A program made the translations under genes and the position numbers. Below the pieces are notes generated by a model that saw only the letters and a list, made by a program, of their open reading frames with translations, ran no database searches and was not told where the DNA came from. From Planctomycetota bacterium (GTDB taxonomy: Bacteria > Planctomycetota > Planctomycetia > Pirellulales > Pirellulaceae), in assembly GCA_027619595.1 (NCBI GenBank), contig JAQCHP010000017.1, positions 1-50,939 of the forward strand: a stretch of 50,939 bases of DNA, read 5' to 3'. Positions 8,966 through 17,541 of the stretch are shown here, piece by piece. Every line of letters begins with the position of its first letter. The stretch's first letter is position 1.

Positions 8966-10011
8966 AGCGAATTCGCTAACGGCAAGGTAACGGGCGATCC
9001 AGTACGTGCAGAGATTAAGCAGGCCTCGCAAATTTCCACCGCCGCTCGACCCTCCAAGCCGCCTACCCGCGGTAAACGTTGCTGGACGATACTGTCGACA
9101 AAGTCCTGGATGACTCCGCGGTGTGGAAACAGTCGGATTGGCGACTTAGGTTCTTTTAGATAGTCGAATCTTTCCGGCGTGTAGATGCGGTCCCAGGTCT
9201 CTCCCTTTCCTAAGTCGAGAAATTCAAAGTTCTCAAAATCCAACATGCCGTCTGATCCAAATACCTGGAAGCGAACTTCACTGCTCGGCAGGCTCGGACT
9301 CGGCAATTCACCGGTGATCATCATGTGTGCCATGATTCCACCTTCGAACGTAAGTTGTGCCATCACCGACAGTGCTGGCGCCAGTAATTCACTATAGGTC
9401 GTCGCTTGTGCATAGACATGGGTTACCTCACGGCCGGTGAGCCAGCGCAAAAAATCGGTATTGTGTGAGGCCATGCCCATGAACAGTCCTCCACCGCGAG
9501 GGTCGAGCATCCAGGTTCGGTCTTTTAACAACTCAGAAGTTGTAGGGAGCGGAAATGCAGATACCGTTCGCAGCATCCGAATGGAACCGATCGTCTGGTC
9601 GTCGATAAGTTGTTTTGCACGTTGCGTAAGTTTTCGGTACCGTTCGGTTTTGACGACGGCCAAATTCACTCCGGCTGCTGAGCAGGCCGCGATCATCTGG
9701 TCACATTCTGCCACTGTGGGGGCCATGGGCTTTTCTGCCAACACGTGCTTGCCGGCCGCAGCAGACCGACACGCGATCTCACAACGGTCTTGGTCTGGGG
9801 TGGCCAAGACGACCGCATCGACGTCCGATCTTGCCAAGAGGGAATCAAGATCGGGTGCACAGGGGACGTCGTAGTCGGCCGCCAACTGTGCCGCTCGTCG
9901 ACCGCCGCAGATCGCCGTCAACCGGCAATTTTGGGCATGGTGGGCAATCACTTCACTGTAAGTGAGACCCATGAAGCCGCTTCCCACCATTCCAATTCGC
10001 ACAGTTGTCAT
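8962..10011 (-). CDS. Gfo/Idh/MocA family oxidoreductase
   Basis: A 349-residue cytosolic NAD(P)-dependent oxidoreductase without leader. The Rossmann fingerprint GMVGSGFMG is at residues 7-15, the cofactor/catalytic EKP motif appears as LAEKPMAP, and RGGGLFMGMASHNTDFLRWL matches the conserved region with the active-site His of the C-terminal domain. It begins at an ATG at 10009-10011, 39 bases after the alpha/beta hydrolase gene, and ends in a 4-base ATGA overlap with the MFS gene. Members act on sugars, inositols and related polyols; which substrate this one uses cannot be read from the sequence. Confidence 0.9.
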   Translation of the reverse strand: MTTVRIGMVGSGFMGLTYSEVIAHHAQNCRLTAICGGRRAAQLAADYDVPCAPDLDSLLARSDVDAVVLATPDQDRCEIACRSAAAGKHVLAEKPMAPTVAECDQMIAACSAAGVNLAVVKTERYRKLTQRAKQLIDDQTIGSIRMLRTVSAFPLPTTSELLKDRTWMLDPRGGGLFMGMASHNTDFLRWLTGREVTHVYAQATTYSELLAPALSVMAQLTFEGGIMAHMMITGELPSPSLPSSEVRFQVFGSDGMLDFENFEFLDLGKGETWDRIYTPERFDYLKEPKSPIRLFPHRGVIQDFVDSIVQQRLPRVGGLEGRAAVEICEACLISARTGSPVTLPLANSL

Positions 10012-10050
10012 TGGGGATTCCCAGGAACGGACTCCTGCATGGAGCCATCG

Positions 10051-10872
10051 TCAGAAGCAACAGGAAACGATTGTGTCATGGTTCGCAGCTGTTTCCTTGC
10101 ACGCGCCCGGCGAAATGCTCCCGAGTAACCAATCTGCCAGAGGTTGCAGCGTCGTGCGTTGGCGCGGCGTGAGAGGCGAATCGTGTCCGGCACGGTCGAA
10201 ATGAACTTGGCGTTTCGGGCCACCGTATTGGTAAAATACCTGGTGCTGACAATCGGGTGGAACCACCCGATCTTTCCCCGACGTAACGAACAAGGCCGGC
10301 ATGGAGGAAGTTGCGGCATTTCTGAGGCTGCACAGATCACGTGGAACTCCCGATCCCATCCAGTGCGCGCCGAGGTTCCACCAGCCGTAGCGACGGAGGA
10401 TCACTTCGCGAATCGCCGGTGGGTTCCTCACGATTAGTCCGTCGATCGGACACCGTGCCGAAACGTATAGGCTTATGACAGCGCCGAGACTACTGCCCGA
10501 CACCAAAACTGGACGTCCATTCGCCTCGCGGTGAATCGCATCAAATGCGCAGCGTGCCGCGTGCCCCAGCGATCGTAGGCTTGCGTCTCCAGTGCTCCCT
10601 CCGTACCCAGGTGGATTAAGCGCCCAAGTCACGGTGGGTAGTCCGGGCCAAAAATCGACGGGGTGACTGCCGGATCGCTCCGCGCGTGAACTCGTGCCGC
10701 CAAACTTCAGCACGAATAACTCGGCGTCCGACGCAGATTGGCAACCGTGACACTGGTGCCATATCTCCAACTCACCACCAAGATACGGAACAGTCATTCG
10801 CTTTCGGCTATAACTGAAGACAGTCTGTCGCGTTGGACGCAGGATGAGGCGGTCAAGTGCGAATTTGCGCAT
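10051..10872 (-). CDS. Alpha/beta hydrolase
   Basis: A 273-residue protein of the alpha/beta hydrolase fold. The nucleophile elbow is G-S-S-L-G (in LVSGSSLGAVISLY), the likely oxyanion region is VLKFGGTSS, an acid residue is offered by TSGKDRVVPP, and the C-terminal His by RAGHDSPL, giving a complete Ser-Asp-His set. The N-terminus LDRLILRPTRQ resembles that of planctomycete proteins of this type, which supports the ATG at 10872 despite a weak ribosome binding site. It lies between coaC and the oxidoreductase in the same direction. The natural ester or amide substrate is unknown. Confidence 0.82.
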   Translation of the reverse strand: MRKFALDRLILRPTRQTVFSYSRKRMTVPYLGGELEIWHQCHGCQSASDAELFVLKFGGTSSRAERSGSHPVDFWPGLPTVTWALNPPGYGGSTGDASLRSLGHAARCAFDAIHREANGRPVLVSGSSLGAVISLYVSARCPIDGLIVRNPPAIREVILRRYGWWNLGAHWMGSGVPRDLCSLRNAATSSMPALFVTSGKDRVVPPDCQHQVFYQYGGPKRQVHFDRAGHDSPLTPRQRTTLQPLADWLLGSISPGACKETAANHDTIVSCCF

Positions 10873-10892
10873 GATGCGATAATAGGAGGGGC

Positions 10893-10964
10893 GTGATTTT
10901 GAAAGGAAGGCCCGGCATGACCCGAAAAAAATGCCGGCGGAAAAGCAAGTTTACGTGGTTGTGA
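10893..10964 (+). CDS. Possible tiny basic peptide gene
   Basis: A very short reading frame in the 217-base gap between the hydrolase and coaC, on the opposite strand. A GTG at 10893 follows AGGAGGGG, and an in-frame ATG at 10917 follows AAGGAAGG; both have unusually good Shine-Dalgarno sequences. The product would be 23 or 15 residues, very basic (MTRKKCRRKSKFTWL from the ATG). I do not recognise it. Chance is a real possibility for so short a frame; the reason to list it is the two stacked ribosome binding sites and the charge. Confidence 0.2.
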   Translation: MILKGRPGMTRKKCRRKSKFTWL

Positions 10965-11089
10965 GCCGACCTGTAAACCGCCCTTGGGCACAATTATATG
11001 GCTTGAGGCGATTTTCGAGCCAAAGTTTCGGAACAATGATCATATTCCGAACGTCCGTTGGAAGCTTATTTGGCGCGGACGAGTGCCGG

Positions 11090-11686
11090 TTAGGGAGCCG
11101 AATTCTTAGCCGGGCCGTCGGCCGGTTCGTCTGTAGAATCGGGGCGTCGTTCCCGCAGCCCTGCCTGAATCACAGTACGGATCTGTTCAGGTTCCGCCAT
11201 TCGGCCAGCACCTTCGTCACGACAACTTAGCCATCCGGTCCCAGGAGCTACGATGGTCACTCCGTCTTTCTCCAGTTGCCGTACGTTGCGACGGACCGTC
11301 GCATGCTCCCACATATGGACGTTCATGGCAGGAGCGATGATCACGGTACCAACAAAGCTAAGGTAAAGCGTCGATAGTAGGTCGTCCGCGATTCCGACAG
11401 CCGCTTTGGCCAAAAAATTCGCAGTGGCCGGCGCGATACACAGACAATCACGACCGCGGGCCAATTCAATGTGAGCGCCTAACGGGAACCTTGCGTCGAA
11501 TCGTTGCGTGCAAACGGGTCGGCCCGTGAGAGCAGCAAACGTGGCTGCACCAACGAACTCTTGTGCATCGGACGTCATCACAACGTCTACTTGTATGCCG
11601 CATTGCACAAGATCACTGACAAGTCTCGCCGTCTTAAACGCGGCAATACCACCCGTTACACCCACAACAATCTGCGAAGTACTCAT
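11090..11686 (-). CDS. coaC: Phosphopantothenoylcysteine decarboxylase-type flavoprotein
   Basis: A 198-residue HFCD-family flavoprotein corresponding to the CoaC half of bifunctional CoaBC. Seen: the N-terminal VVGVTGGIAAFKTARLV nucleotide-binding start, the conserved His in GAHIELA, the ATANFLAKAAVGIADDLL segment, and PAMNVHMWEH, the PXMNXXMW substrate-recognition clamp. It should decarboxylate 4'-phosphopantothenoylcysteine in coenzyme A synthesis. There is no CoaB domain here, so the synthetase must be encoded elsewhere. The ATG overlaps the rpoZ stop codon by 4 bases, showing translational coupling at the end of the yicC-gmk-rpoZ-coaC block. Other HFCD flavoproteins (UbiX, EpiD) are less likely in this context. 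Confidence 0.88.
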   Translation of the reverse strand: MSTSQIVVGVTGGIAAFKTARLVSDLVQCGIQVDVVMTSDAQEFVGAATFAALTGRPVCTQRFDARFPLGAHIELARGRDCLCIAPATANFLAKAAVGIADDLLSTLYLSFVGTVIIAPAMNVHMWEHATVRRNVRQLEKDGVTIVAPGTGWLSCRDEGAGRMAEPEQIRTVIQAGLRERRPDSTDEPADGPAKNSAP

Positions 11687-11946
11687 AGATCGTCCGAATC
11701 AATGTCACCAAAGCCAGATAGGATGTCCGGAGTCTCACGTACCTTCAATTCGTTGGATGTATCCAAAAAGATCTTGTCCTGTAAGATCTCCTGCAAGACG
11801 ATCATCATCCGGTCGTCGGTATTGAGCTCTACGAGTGGTCGATGTCCAGCACTTAACGCTAACAATCGCTTTTGAATCAGCGTCGAGAGCTTAAACCGCC
11901 CTCCAACTTTTTGCACAATCGCTTCTTCTTTGAGTTCATCGTACAC
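11683..11946 (-). CDS. rpoZ: DNA-directed RNA polymerase omega subunit
   Basis: An 87-residue protein starting at a GTG (11946) with GAGGG about 9 bases upstream. The omega signature is weak but visible: KVGGRFKLSTLIQKRLLALSAG corresponds to the conserved N-terminal helix region that contacts the beta' subunit. The position directly between gmk and coaC is the classical rpoZ locus and carries much of the weight. Its role is to help fold and stabilise beta' in RNA polymerase. It overlaps coaC by 4 bases. Confidence 0.8.
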   Translation of the reverse strand: MYDELKEEAIVQKVGGRFKLSTLIQKRLLALSAGHRPLVELNTDDRMMIVLQEILQDKIFLDTSNELKVRETPDILSGFGDIDSDDL

Positions 11947-11989
11947 GGCGAAATACCCTCTCTCTTGTTATGTGGCGAAAAAAATGTTG

Positions 11990-12592
11990 CTAGGGGATGT
12001 TTTGACTTGATGTATTTTTCTGTTGTGTGGAAAAGTGCTGTAGAGCCTGGCAAATGTCGCGGGCAGCCTGATCGATCGAATTATTAATAATATCGTATTG
12101 GTATTGTTCAGCCGATTGCCATTCGTGGCGTGCAACTTCTAGTCGCCGCTGAATCGTATCTTCACTTTCTGTTCCGCGGTTACGGAGCCTCAGTTCAAGT
12201 TCTTCGAGGCTTTGTGGTCGGACGAATACCGTAATTGCTTCCGGGAAAACCCGCACGACGGCTTGCATGCCCTGTACATCGATCTCCAGTAAGGGCCAAC
12301 GCCCCAGTTTGCAAATTCGTTCAATCTCTGATTTTAGCGTTCCGTACCAATAGCCGCGCCCAAAAACTTCGAAGCATTCGAGGAAGGCCCCTGAGTTTCG
12401 ACGTTCTTCGAATTCTGTTTTTTTTAAAAAATAGTAGTCGACGCCATTGTTTTCACCGGGTCGTGGCGGTCGTGTCGTCGCAGAAACACTTAAGGATAAG
12501 GGTAATGGGCAATCACGCAGGAGCGCACGGATGACCGTCGTTTTTCCTGCCCCGGACGGGCCGGATATGATTACCAATCTCCCTGCATTCAT
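11990..12592 (-). CDS. gmk: Guanylate kinase
   Basis: A 200-residue enzyme that phosphorylates GMP/dGMP to GDP/dGDP with ATP. The P-loop GPSGAGKTT is near residues 10-18, the GMP-binding region shows SVSATTRPPRPGENNGVDYYF, and VLLEIDVQG-type sequence (LLEIDVQGMQAV) and RLRNRGTESEDTIQRRL complete the family pattern. The length is normal. It lies 44 bases downstream of yicC and 43 upstream of rpoZ, as in many bacteria. Confidence 0.95.
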   Translation of the reverse strand: MNAGRLVIISGPSGAGKTTVIRALLRDCPLPLSLSVSATTRPPRPGENNGVDYYFLKKTEFEERRNSGAFLECFEVFGRGYWYGTLKSEIERICKLGRWPLLEIDVQGMQAVVRVFPEAITVFVRPQSLEELELRLRNRGTESEDTIQRRLEVARHEWQSAEQYQYDIINNSIDQAARDICQALQHFSTQQKNTSSQNIP

Positions 12593-12636
12593 AGCGTGCT
12601 ACGATTTTCTCGGGTTTCTACTGAATTGAGTGGCGG

Positions 12637-13521
12637 TCACTCCACGTTCTGGACCATCTCACGCATACGATCGATGATTGATTTCATCTCTACCACATGG
12701 TGAGCCAACTCGGGGTCATTTGCCTTCGCGCCCATCGTGTTCGTCTCGCGGACCATTTCTTGTATTACGAAATCCAACTTGCGGCCGTTACTCTCCGGTT
12801 GCTGGATCGTCGTGCGGAACTGTTGCACATGACTCTGTAGACGCACCAATTCCTCGGAAATATCACAGCGTTCGCCATACATGCCAACTTCGCGGACCAA
12901 GTCACTCGCCAACAGCGTGATGCCGTGCTCTTGCAAGAGTTGATTGATGCGGTCGTGCAATCGTTGCCGGTAGTTTTCCGCTACGCTAGGAGCCCGTTCA
13001 TTGACTGCCTGCCAATGTTCGGTCAGTTCCACTAAGTTCGCTTCAAGACTCACTTGCATGGCCCGGCCTTCGGTCTCCCGCATCACAGTTAGCCGGCTGA
13101 GACAGTCTTGGACGGCGGTATCAACGATCGCGGCCAAGTCGGCCTGGTTCCCGCCGTCTTCGGTCTCTCGTTCTTGCACCGCGCCGGGCAACTGCAAGAG
13201 AACTCCCAAATTGAGCGAATCCGACTTTGCAAAACCGGCGGGCAATTCTTGGATCTGTTGCAAGTAGGCCCTTACCACCTGATCGTCAATTCGGTAGCGA
13301 TTGCCATTGTTTGTACGAGCAATATGGATGGTCCCATTGACCGTCCCTCGGTGCACCAATTTCCTTACCAGTTCTTCCGCTCGCGATTCGAACGCCAAGT
13401 ACTTGTCACAACGCATCGAAATACGCAGGTAGCGGTTGTTAATAGCGCGCAGCTCGACCTTCACGCGAACGCCGTCGCATTCCTGTGTCGCCTCGCCATA
13501 TCCTGTCATACTGACCAGCAC
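12637..13521 (-). CDS. yicC: YicC family endoribonuclease
   Basis: A 294-residue YicC protein. The N-terminal LVSMTGYGEA and the RAINNRYLRISMR stretch are typical, and the C-terminal DUF1732 part is clear: GRKLDFVIQEMVRETNTMGAKANDPELAHHVVEMKSIIDRMREMVQNVE, quoted here only as evidence of family ending with ...EMKSIIDRMREMVQNVE. The E. coli homologue has been reported as an endoribonuclease that affects small RNA turnover; I carry that over as family knowledge. The start is a GTG at 13521, with an ATG four codons later as alternative. It heads the yicC-gmk-rpoZ-coaC block, 60 bases after secG. Confidence 0.92.
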   Translation of the reverse strand: MLVSMTGYGEATQECDGVRVKVELRAINNRYLRISMRCDKYLAFESRAEELVRKLVHRGTVNGTIHIARTNNGNRYRIDDQVVRAYLQQIQELPAGFAKSDSLNLGVLLQLPGAVQERETEDGGNQADLAAIVDTAVQDCLSRLTVMRETEGRAMQVSLEANLVELTEHWQAVNERAPSVAENYRQRLHDRINQLLQEHGITLLASDLVREVGMYGERCDISEELVRLQSHVQQFRTTIQQPESNGRKLDFVIQEMVRETNTMGAKANDPELAHHVVEMKSIIDRMREMVQNVE

Positions 13522-13581
13522 TGCGTCCCGCTCACCTAGAAAGGCTTCGTTTCCGAAAAAGAACTAGACAACAAAGAACGG

Positions 13582-14049
13582 TTACGAGCCTGAACCCGCC
13601 GGCACATCAGCCACGGGCTCGCTCGGCGCCGTTTCCCCGCTTGAGCCGGCTGAATCGGCTACCGGGGCCGCTACCGGGGCTGCTGCGGGAGGATCGCCGG
13701 TGCCACCCTTGGTCGTGCTGGATCCAGCCCCCGCCTTGTCTTTGGCGGGAGGCGATGACGGTACCGACGTGGTGCCAGCTTCTGCCCCAGTGAACCGATT
13801 GGTGGGAAGTACTTTGATGGCAAGGATACAGACGATGATCCAGCAGGACGCGGCAATAATCGTGACCTTCGTAAAATTGTCTCCCGCTTTAGCGCCAAAA
13901 GCACTTTGGCCACCTAATCCGCCTAAGGCACCCGCCAACCCGCCACCCCGGCCTCTTTGGACCAGAATCAGCAAGATGATGAAAAGGGAGATCAGCCCCA
14001 TCATCCAACCCATTAGGTAGTGCTTAAGTCCGGCATCTGCAATCAACAT
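13582..14049 (-). CDS. secG: Protein-export membrane protein SecG
   Basis: A 155-residue SecG with two membrane helices: about residues 10-29 and 60-79. Between them lies the conserved [14 protein letters not shown] / GGQSAFG segment that marks SecG. It is a small subunit of the SecYEG translocon. The C-terminal half (from about residue 85) is a long, low-complexity Ala/Pro/Ser/Gly tail, roughly doubling the usual SecG length; such tails are cytoplasmic or periplasmic linkers of unknown value. AAGGA lies 7-8 bases before the ATG. It follows tpiA, a common gene neighbour of secG. Confidence 0.93.
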   Translation of the reverse strand: MLIADAGLKHYLMGWMMGLISLFIILLILVQRGRGGGLAGALGGLGGQSAFGAKAGDNFTKVTIIAASCWIIVCILAIKVLPTNRFTGAEAGTTSVPSSPPAKDKAGAGSSTTKGGTGDPPAAAPVAAPVADSAGSSGETAPSEPVADVPAGSGS

Positions 14050-14226
14050 ATTGGTTTTCCTTACTCACCAAGACCAGATCGAGTCGCAATTTCCTAACTG
14101 CGCCCCACGTATTAAATCGAATTCCAATTTCGTCAGGCTTATTCGCCCCGTGCCTCACAGCGACACTACCGCATTCAAATTCATTTCGGATCCAAGTACG
14201 TCCTCAATTACCGCCGTGGTTCGTGG

Positions 14227-15027
14227 TCACGCCGCCGTCTCGTTGGCTGCAGCAACTATGACGAGGAAGCTTTCAGCCTGCAAAGACGCGCCGCCGACCA
14301 ATGCTCCGTCTACGTTTGGCTGTCGCAATAGTTCCGACGCGTTTGCGGCATTTACACTGCCGCCGTATTGAATACGTACTGCGTCCGCGACATGGCGATC
14401 GTATTTTTGCTCAATCACTTGCCGCAGTTGTGAGTGCACTTCCTCCGCCTGGGCGGGGGTTGCGACTCTCCCAGTGCCAATTGCCCAGACTGGTTCGTAC
14501 GCCACAACCACGCGCAACATTTGCTCACGGGTTAAGTCTGCGCACGAGCCCAGGAATTGCTCCCGAACAACTTCTACCGTACGACCACTTTCACGTTGCT
14601 CTAGTATCTCGCCCACGCAGACGATGGGGCAGAGGCCACGTCCCAGGACCGCATGAACTTTGCGATGGATAAATTCGTTTGTTTCGGCAAATAGGGTGCG
14701 TCGTTCGCTGTGGCCAAGAATGACGAACGATGCGCCGAGGTCTTGAGCCATTGTCGCGCTGATTTCGCCGGTATACGCCCCCTGCGACTCATGGTGCACA
14801 TTTTGGGCGCCCAATCGGATCTGGGAACCCTGCGTCGCTTGGGAAACACATTCCAAATAACAACTCGGGGGGCACACGACAATCTCAGCCGCAGCAACGC
14901 CCTTAGCTACAGCATTGCCTGGCAGAGGACGTGTCGGGGCAGCGGTGGCAATCGCCGAGGCCAATTGAATGGCCTCCGAACGCGTACCGTTCATCTTCCA
15001 ATTGCCCGCAATTATCGGAACTCGCAC
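14227..15027 (-). CDS. tpiA: Triosephosphate isomerase
   Basis: A 266-residue glycolytic enzyme interconverting dihydroxyacetone phosphate and glyceraldehyde 3-phosphate. All catalytic elements are visible: NWKMNG near the start (Lys), ILGHSERR (electrophile His), AYEPVWAIGTG (catalytic Glu) and YGGSVNAAN (phosphate-binding loop). I choose the GTG at 15025-15027, which gives VRVPIIAGNWKMNG, the normal N-terminus. It is preceded at 3 bases by a run of nine G that can serve as Shine-Dalgarno. A reading from 15120 would add 31 residues with no family counterpart and is rejected. The secG gene follows on the same strand. Confidence 0.96.
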   Translation of the reverse strand: MRVPIIAGNWKMNGTRSEAIQLASAIATAAPTRPLPGNAVAKGVAAAEIVVCPPSCYLECVSQATQGSQIRLGAQNVHHESQGAYTGEISATMAQDLGASFVILGHSERRTLFAETNEFIHRKVHAVLGRGLCPIVCVGEILEQRESGRTVEVVREQFLGSCADLTREQMLRVVVAYEPVWAIGTGRVATPAQAEEVHSQLRQVIEQKYDRHVADAVRIQYGGSVNAANASELLRQPNVDGALVGGASLQAESFLVIVAAANETAA

Positions 15028-15171
15028 GATCCCCCCCCCGGTTACCCGCCTGGAAGAAAGCAGTCTAGCAAACATTCCCGCCAGCGAATAGGCGCAACCC
15101 GAGGCCATTACTCGCAGCACTGCGCCAGTGCTCCTTCAACAGGGTGCTCCCAACTACACAGGCGAGCCCAA

Positions 15172-16323
15172 TTACACAGGGCTCGAGGCGGGGTACGATC
15201 CGAGTACGGTAACCCGAACCGTTTTGGGTTCCAAGTCCCGCAGGGCACGCCGGGTGCGGGGGTCGGACGTGTGTCCCAGGAATTCGACGAAAAAGACGTA
15301 TTCTTGCGGCGAGGCCGGCTTTGGAAAGGACTCAATCCACGTCAGGTTCAACCGATTCTTCTTAAAAACGACCATGGCATCTGCCAATGCTCCCGGGCGG
15401 TGGGGCAATTCGAACATGAGCGAAGTCTTGTCATTTCCCGAGCGTCGGTTCGTCAGTGGGCCGACGACCGCGAAACGGGTCACGTTGTCTGGGCGATCTT
15501 CGATATTTTCGGCCAATAGGTTGAGACCCAACGCGTGGCCGGCAGGTCGGCTCGCTACGGCGGCGACTCGGACATCTTGGAGGGCCAACTGGGCTGCCAC
15601 CGATGTGCTACCGCTCGGCAAGCATTCAACGTCTGGCAGGTGATGAGCCAGCCAATAGCGGCATTGCGACAACGCTTGAGGCTTGCTGTGGACTTGCCGG
15701 ACATCCGAGATCTTCCCGCTGCCCCAAAGGCAGTGATGAATGCGAATTTGTACTTCGCCACAGATCGTCGCCGGTTCGCGGGCTAGTACATCGAGAGTAT
15801 CCGCAATTCGACCGTCAGTAGAGTTTTCTAAGGGGACGATCCCGAATTCCGCCTGCCCGCGTGCAACTTCCTCAAAAACGGTGGAAATCGTGGCGACCGG
15901 CAGCAATGTCACATTTTGCCCAAACCGCTCCAAAGCGGCCAGATGGCTATAGCTGTACTCGGGTCCTAGATAGACGACTCGTAGCGGCTGAATGGCAGCC
16001 ATACATGCGCTACGAATTTCCCGCTCGCAAGGTGCGAAACTTGGCGTTTGTGCCGGTCCTTTCGCAGGTGGTGGCTCGGGTGTGGGGGTACCGGCAAGCA
16101 GAAGCGTTAGCTGTTCGACTAAGTCTGCAGAAGTTGCTTCCGGTGCCCACGCGCGATACGCGTCCGCCCATTGATGGCACCGTTTGACCTGCTCAACAAG
16201 CAATGTTCGTAGCTGTTGATGGCTCGCCGCAATTTCGCTCTCGCTGACCCGCAGAGCATCGGGCCGAGTCACGCTGTCGTTGCAGGCGTCTCCGTCGGCT
16301 TTCGACTCCTTGTCGCGTGTCAT
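15172..16323 (-). CDS. pheA: Prephenate dehydratase with degenerate chorismate-mutase-like N-terminus
   Basis: A 383-residue protein for phenylalanine synthesis (prephenate to phenylpyruvate). The dehydratase domain starts near residue 113 with VVYLGPEYSYSHLAALERFG and includes VPLENSTDGRIADTLD and NVTRFAVVG (the TRF catalytic motif). A C-terminal ACT domain follows (KTSLMFELPHRPGALADAM), with ESFPKP in place of the usual ESRP phenylalanine-binding motif. The N-terminal 110 residues hold a helical segment where chorismate mutase would be, but I cannot find the full set of AroQ catalytic residues. AAGGG precedes the ATG by 8 bases. The zinc-ribbon gene lies 39 bases upstream. Confidence 0.9.
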   Translation of the reverse strand: MTRDKESKADGDACNDSVTRPDALRVSESEIAASHQQLRTLLVEQVKRCHQWADAYRAWAPEATSADLVEQLTLLLAGTPTPEPPPAKGPAQTPSFAPCEREIRSACMAAIQPLRVVYLGPEYSYSHLAALERFGQNVTLLPVATISTVFEEVARGQAEFGIVPLENSTDGRIADTLDVLAREPATICGEVQIRIHHCLWGSGKISDVRQVHSKPQALSQCRYWLAHHLPDVECLPSGSTSVAAQLALQDVRVAAVASRPAGHALGLNLLAENIEDRPDNVTRFAVVGPLTNRRSGNDKTSLMFELPHRPGALADAMVVFKKNRLNLTWIESFPKPASPQEYVFFVEFLGHTSDPRTRRALRDLEPKTVRVTVLGSYPASSPV

Positions 16324-16362
16324 GTCAATCGCCCTTGGCGAAAAAACTACCGTGGATCGACG

Positions 16363-17085
16363 CTACGCCTGCCCGACGCGGCGGTCTTCTGGCAGGTACA
16401 GCAGTCGCCCACAGCTCTTGCAAGATACCGGACGATGTTGCAATAATTCGCTGTAGGACTGCGCCGTGATGGTTTGGTAACAACCCTGACAGATCCCGCC
16501 TTCCACAGCGGCCAGTGTATCTTCGCCGCGCCCCTTCGAGACGCGTAGGTAATCAACACGAATTTCGGCCGGAAGTTGCGCTTCCGCTTCACTGAGCAAG
16601 TTGGTGAGCCGCGCGAGCTCACTTTCCAGCATCTGCTTCTGTTCGTCGACTCGAGACTTTACTTGCGCCAACTCCGCCTTTGCGAGTGTTAGCTGCTGAT
16701 CGCAGTCACGAACCGCCACCTCGGCGTCCTTGGTGCGTTCGAATCCCTCGAGGATTTCGTCAGAGAGTACTTCGTTGGCCTGTTGGTGGGCCGCGATTTG
16801 TTCGAATAAAGCCTGATACTCTCGATTCGAGCTGCAAGCATTCAGCTTGCCGCGGTTCTCCAGGATTTTAGATTCTCGCTCGCTGAGCTGTAGCTCCTTC
16901 CTACTGACCATGAGCTTGGTCTGTTTGACTTCTTCTTTGGCTTTCTTGAGCGTCTCCTCAAGATTCGCAATTTTTGTCTCTTCTGCGCGGATTTGGCGCG
17001 GTCCACGTTCCAATCGCGATCCGACGTCGGACAATTGGATGTGGATGCGGTGCAATTCTCTCAATGTATGCGTGGTCTCCGCCAT
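16363..17085 (-). CDS. Coiled-coil protein with C-terminal C4 zinc ribbon
   Basis: A 240-residue protein. Residues from about 5 to 175 form a long, charged, heptad-rich coiled coil (LREL..., KKAKEEVKQTKL, ESELARLTNLLSEAE). The C-terminus has a CxxC-x20-CxxC zinc ribbon (CQGC ... CKSC). This is the architecture of the family often annotated as C4-type zinc ribbon protein (COG1579), whose molecular function is not settled. The start at 17085 is preferred because AAGGG lies about 9 bases upstream; an upstream ATG at 17121 would add 12 residues. It is the first gene of the minus-strand run into pheA and tpiA. Confidence 0.85.
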   Translation of the reverse strand: MAETTHTLRELHRIHIQLSDVGSRLERGPRQIRAEETKIANLEETLKKAKEEVKQTKLMVSRKELQLSERESKILENRGKLNACSSNREYQALFEQIAAHQQANEVLSDEILEGFERTKDAEVAVRDCDQQLTLAKAELAQVKSRVDEQKQMLESELARLTNLLSEAEAQLPAEIRVDYLRVSKGRGEDTLAAVEGGICQGCYQTITAQSYSELLQHRPVSCKSCGRLLYLPEDRRVGQA

Positions 17086-17121
17086 GCTCGCCACCCTTCC
17101 AGCCCAATTCTTCGGATCCAA

Positions 17122-17541
17122 AACGACTCGCGATTAATGAATATCGGAGCAGCCAGAATCTAACAGTTTGGCGGGCAGAACGAAAGAAGGCATCCCCTTT
17201 ACCGAGAAAAATCCGGCCTTTCCCGTATTTTAATCTTGTCGGCTGTCAAGAGTGGCACTTGTCGCGGGGGGGCTGAATCTGTGCCAGCGAATTTGTCCGA
17301 GGGACTCATCCGCGATCGAGATCTCTTATTAAACGACTTCACATCAGGTTAGGGCAGGCCCTCGGTCGATCGGTAATTACGCCCGAAATGCGGAATAGCG
17401 GGTAGGACGGCCAGCGGATTACCGACTTCGGTCGGAACGATCCACCTGACGAGTTGAGGTACTGCTAAGTAGGTTTTGCTATTAGCCGTACACATCGTCC
17501 GATGATAGCCAATTTCACAGAATCGCTTAGGAGCTGAACCC
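17122..17541. other. Non-coding stretch upstream of the zinc-ribbon gene
   Basis: About 420 bases without a convincing gene. The only structure I see is a compact hairpin at 17422-17435: a CCGAC/GTCGG stem closed by a TTCG tetraloop. It may belong to a 5' leader of the small reading frame that starts at 17542 or be incidental. A reading frame on the minus strand (17349-17705) has no recognisable motif and no ribosome binding site that I would defend. Confidence 0.4.
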
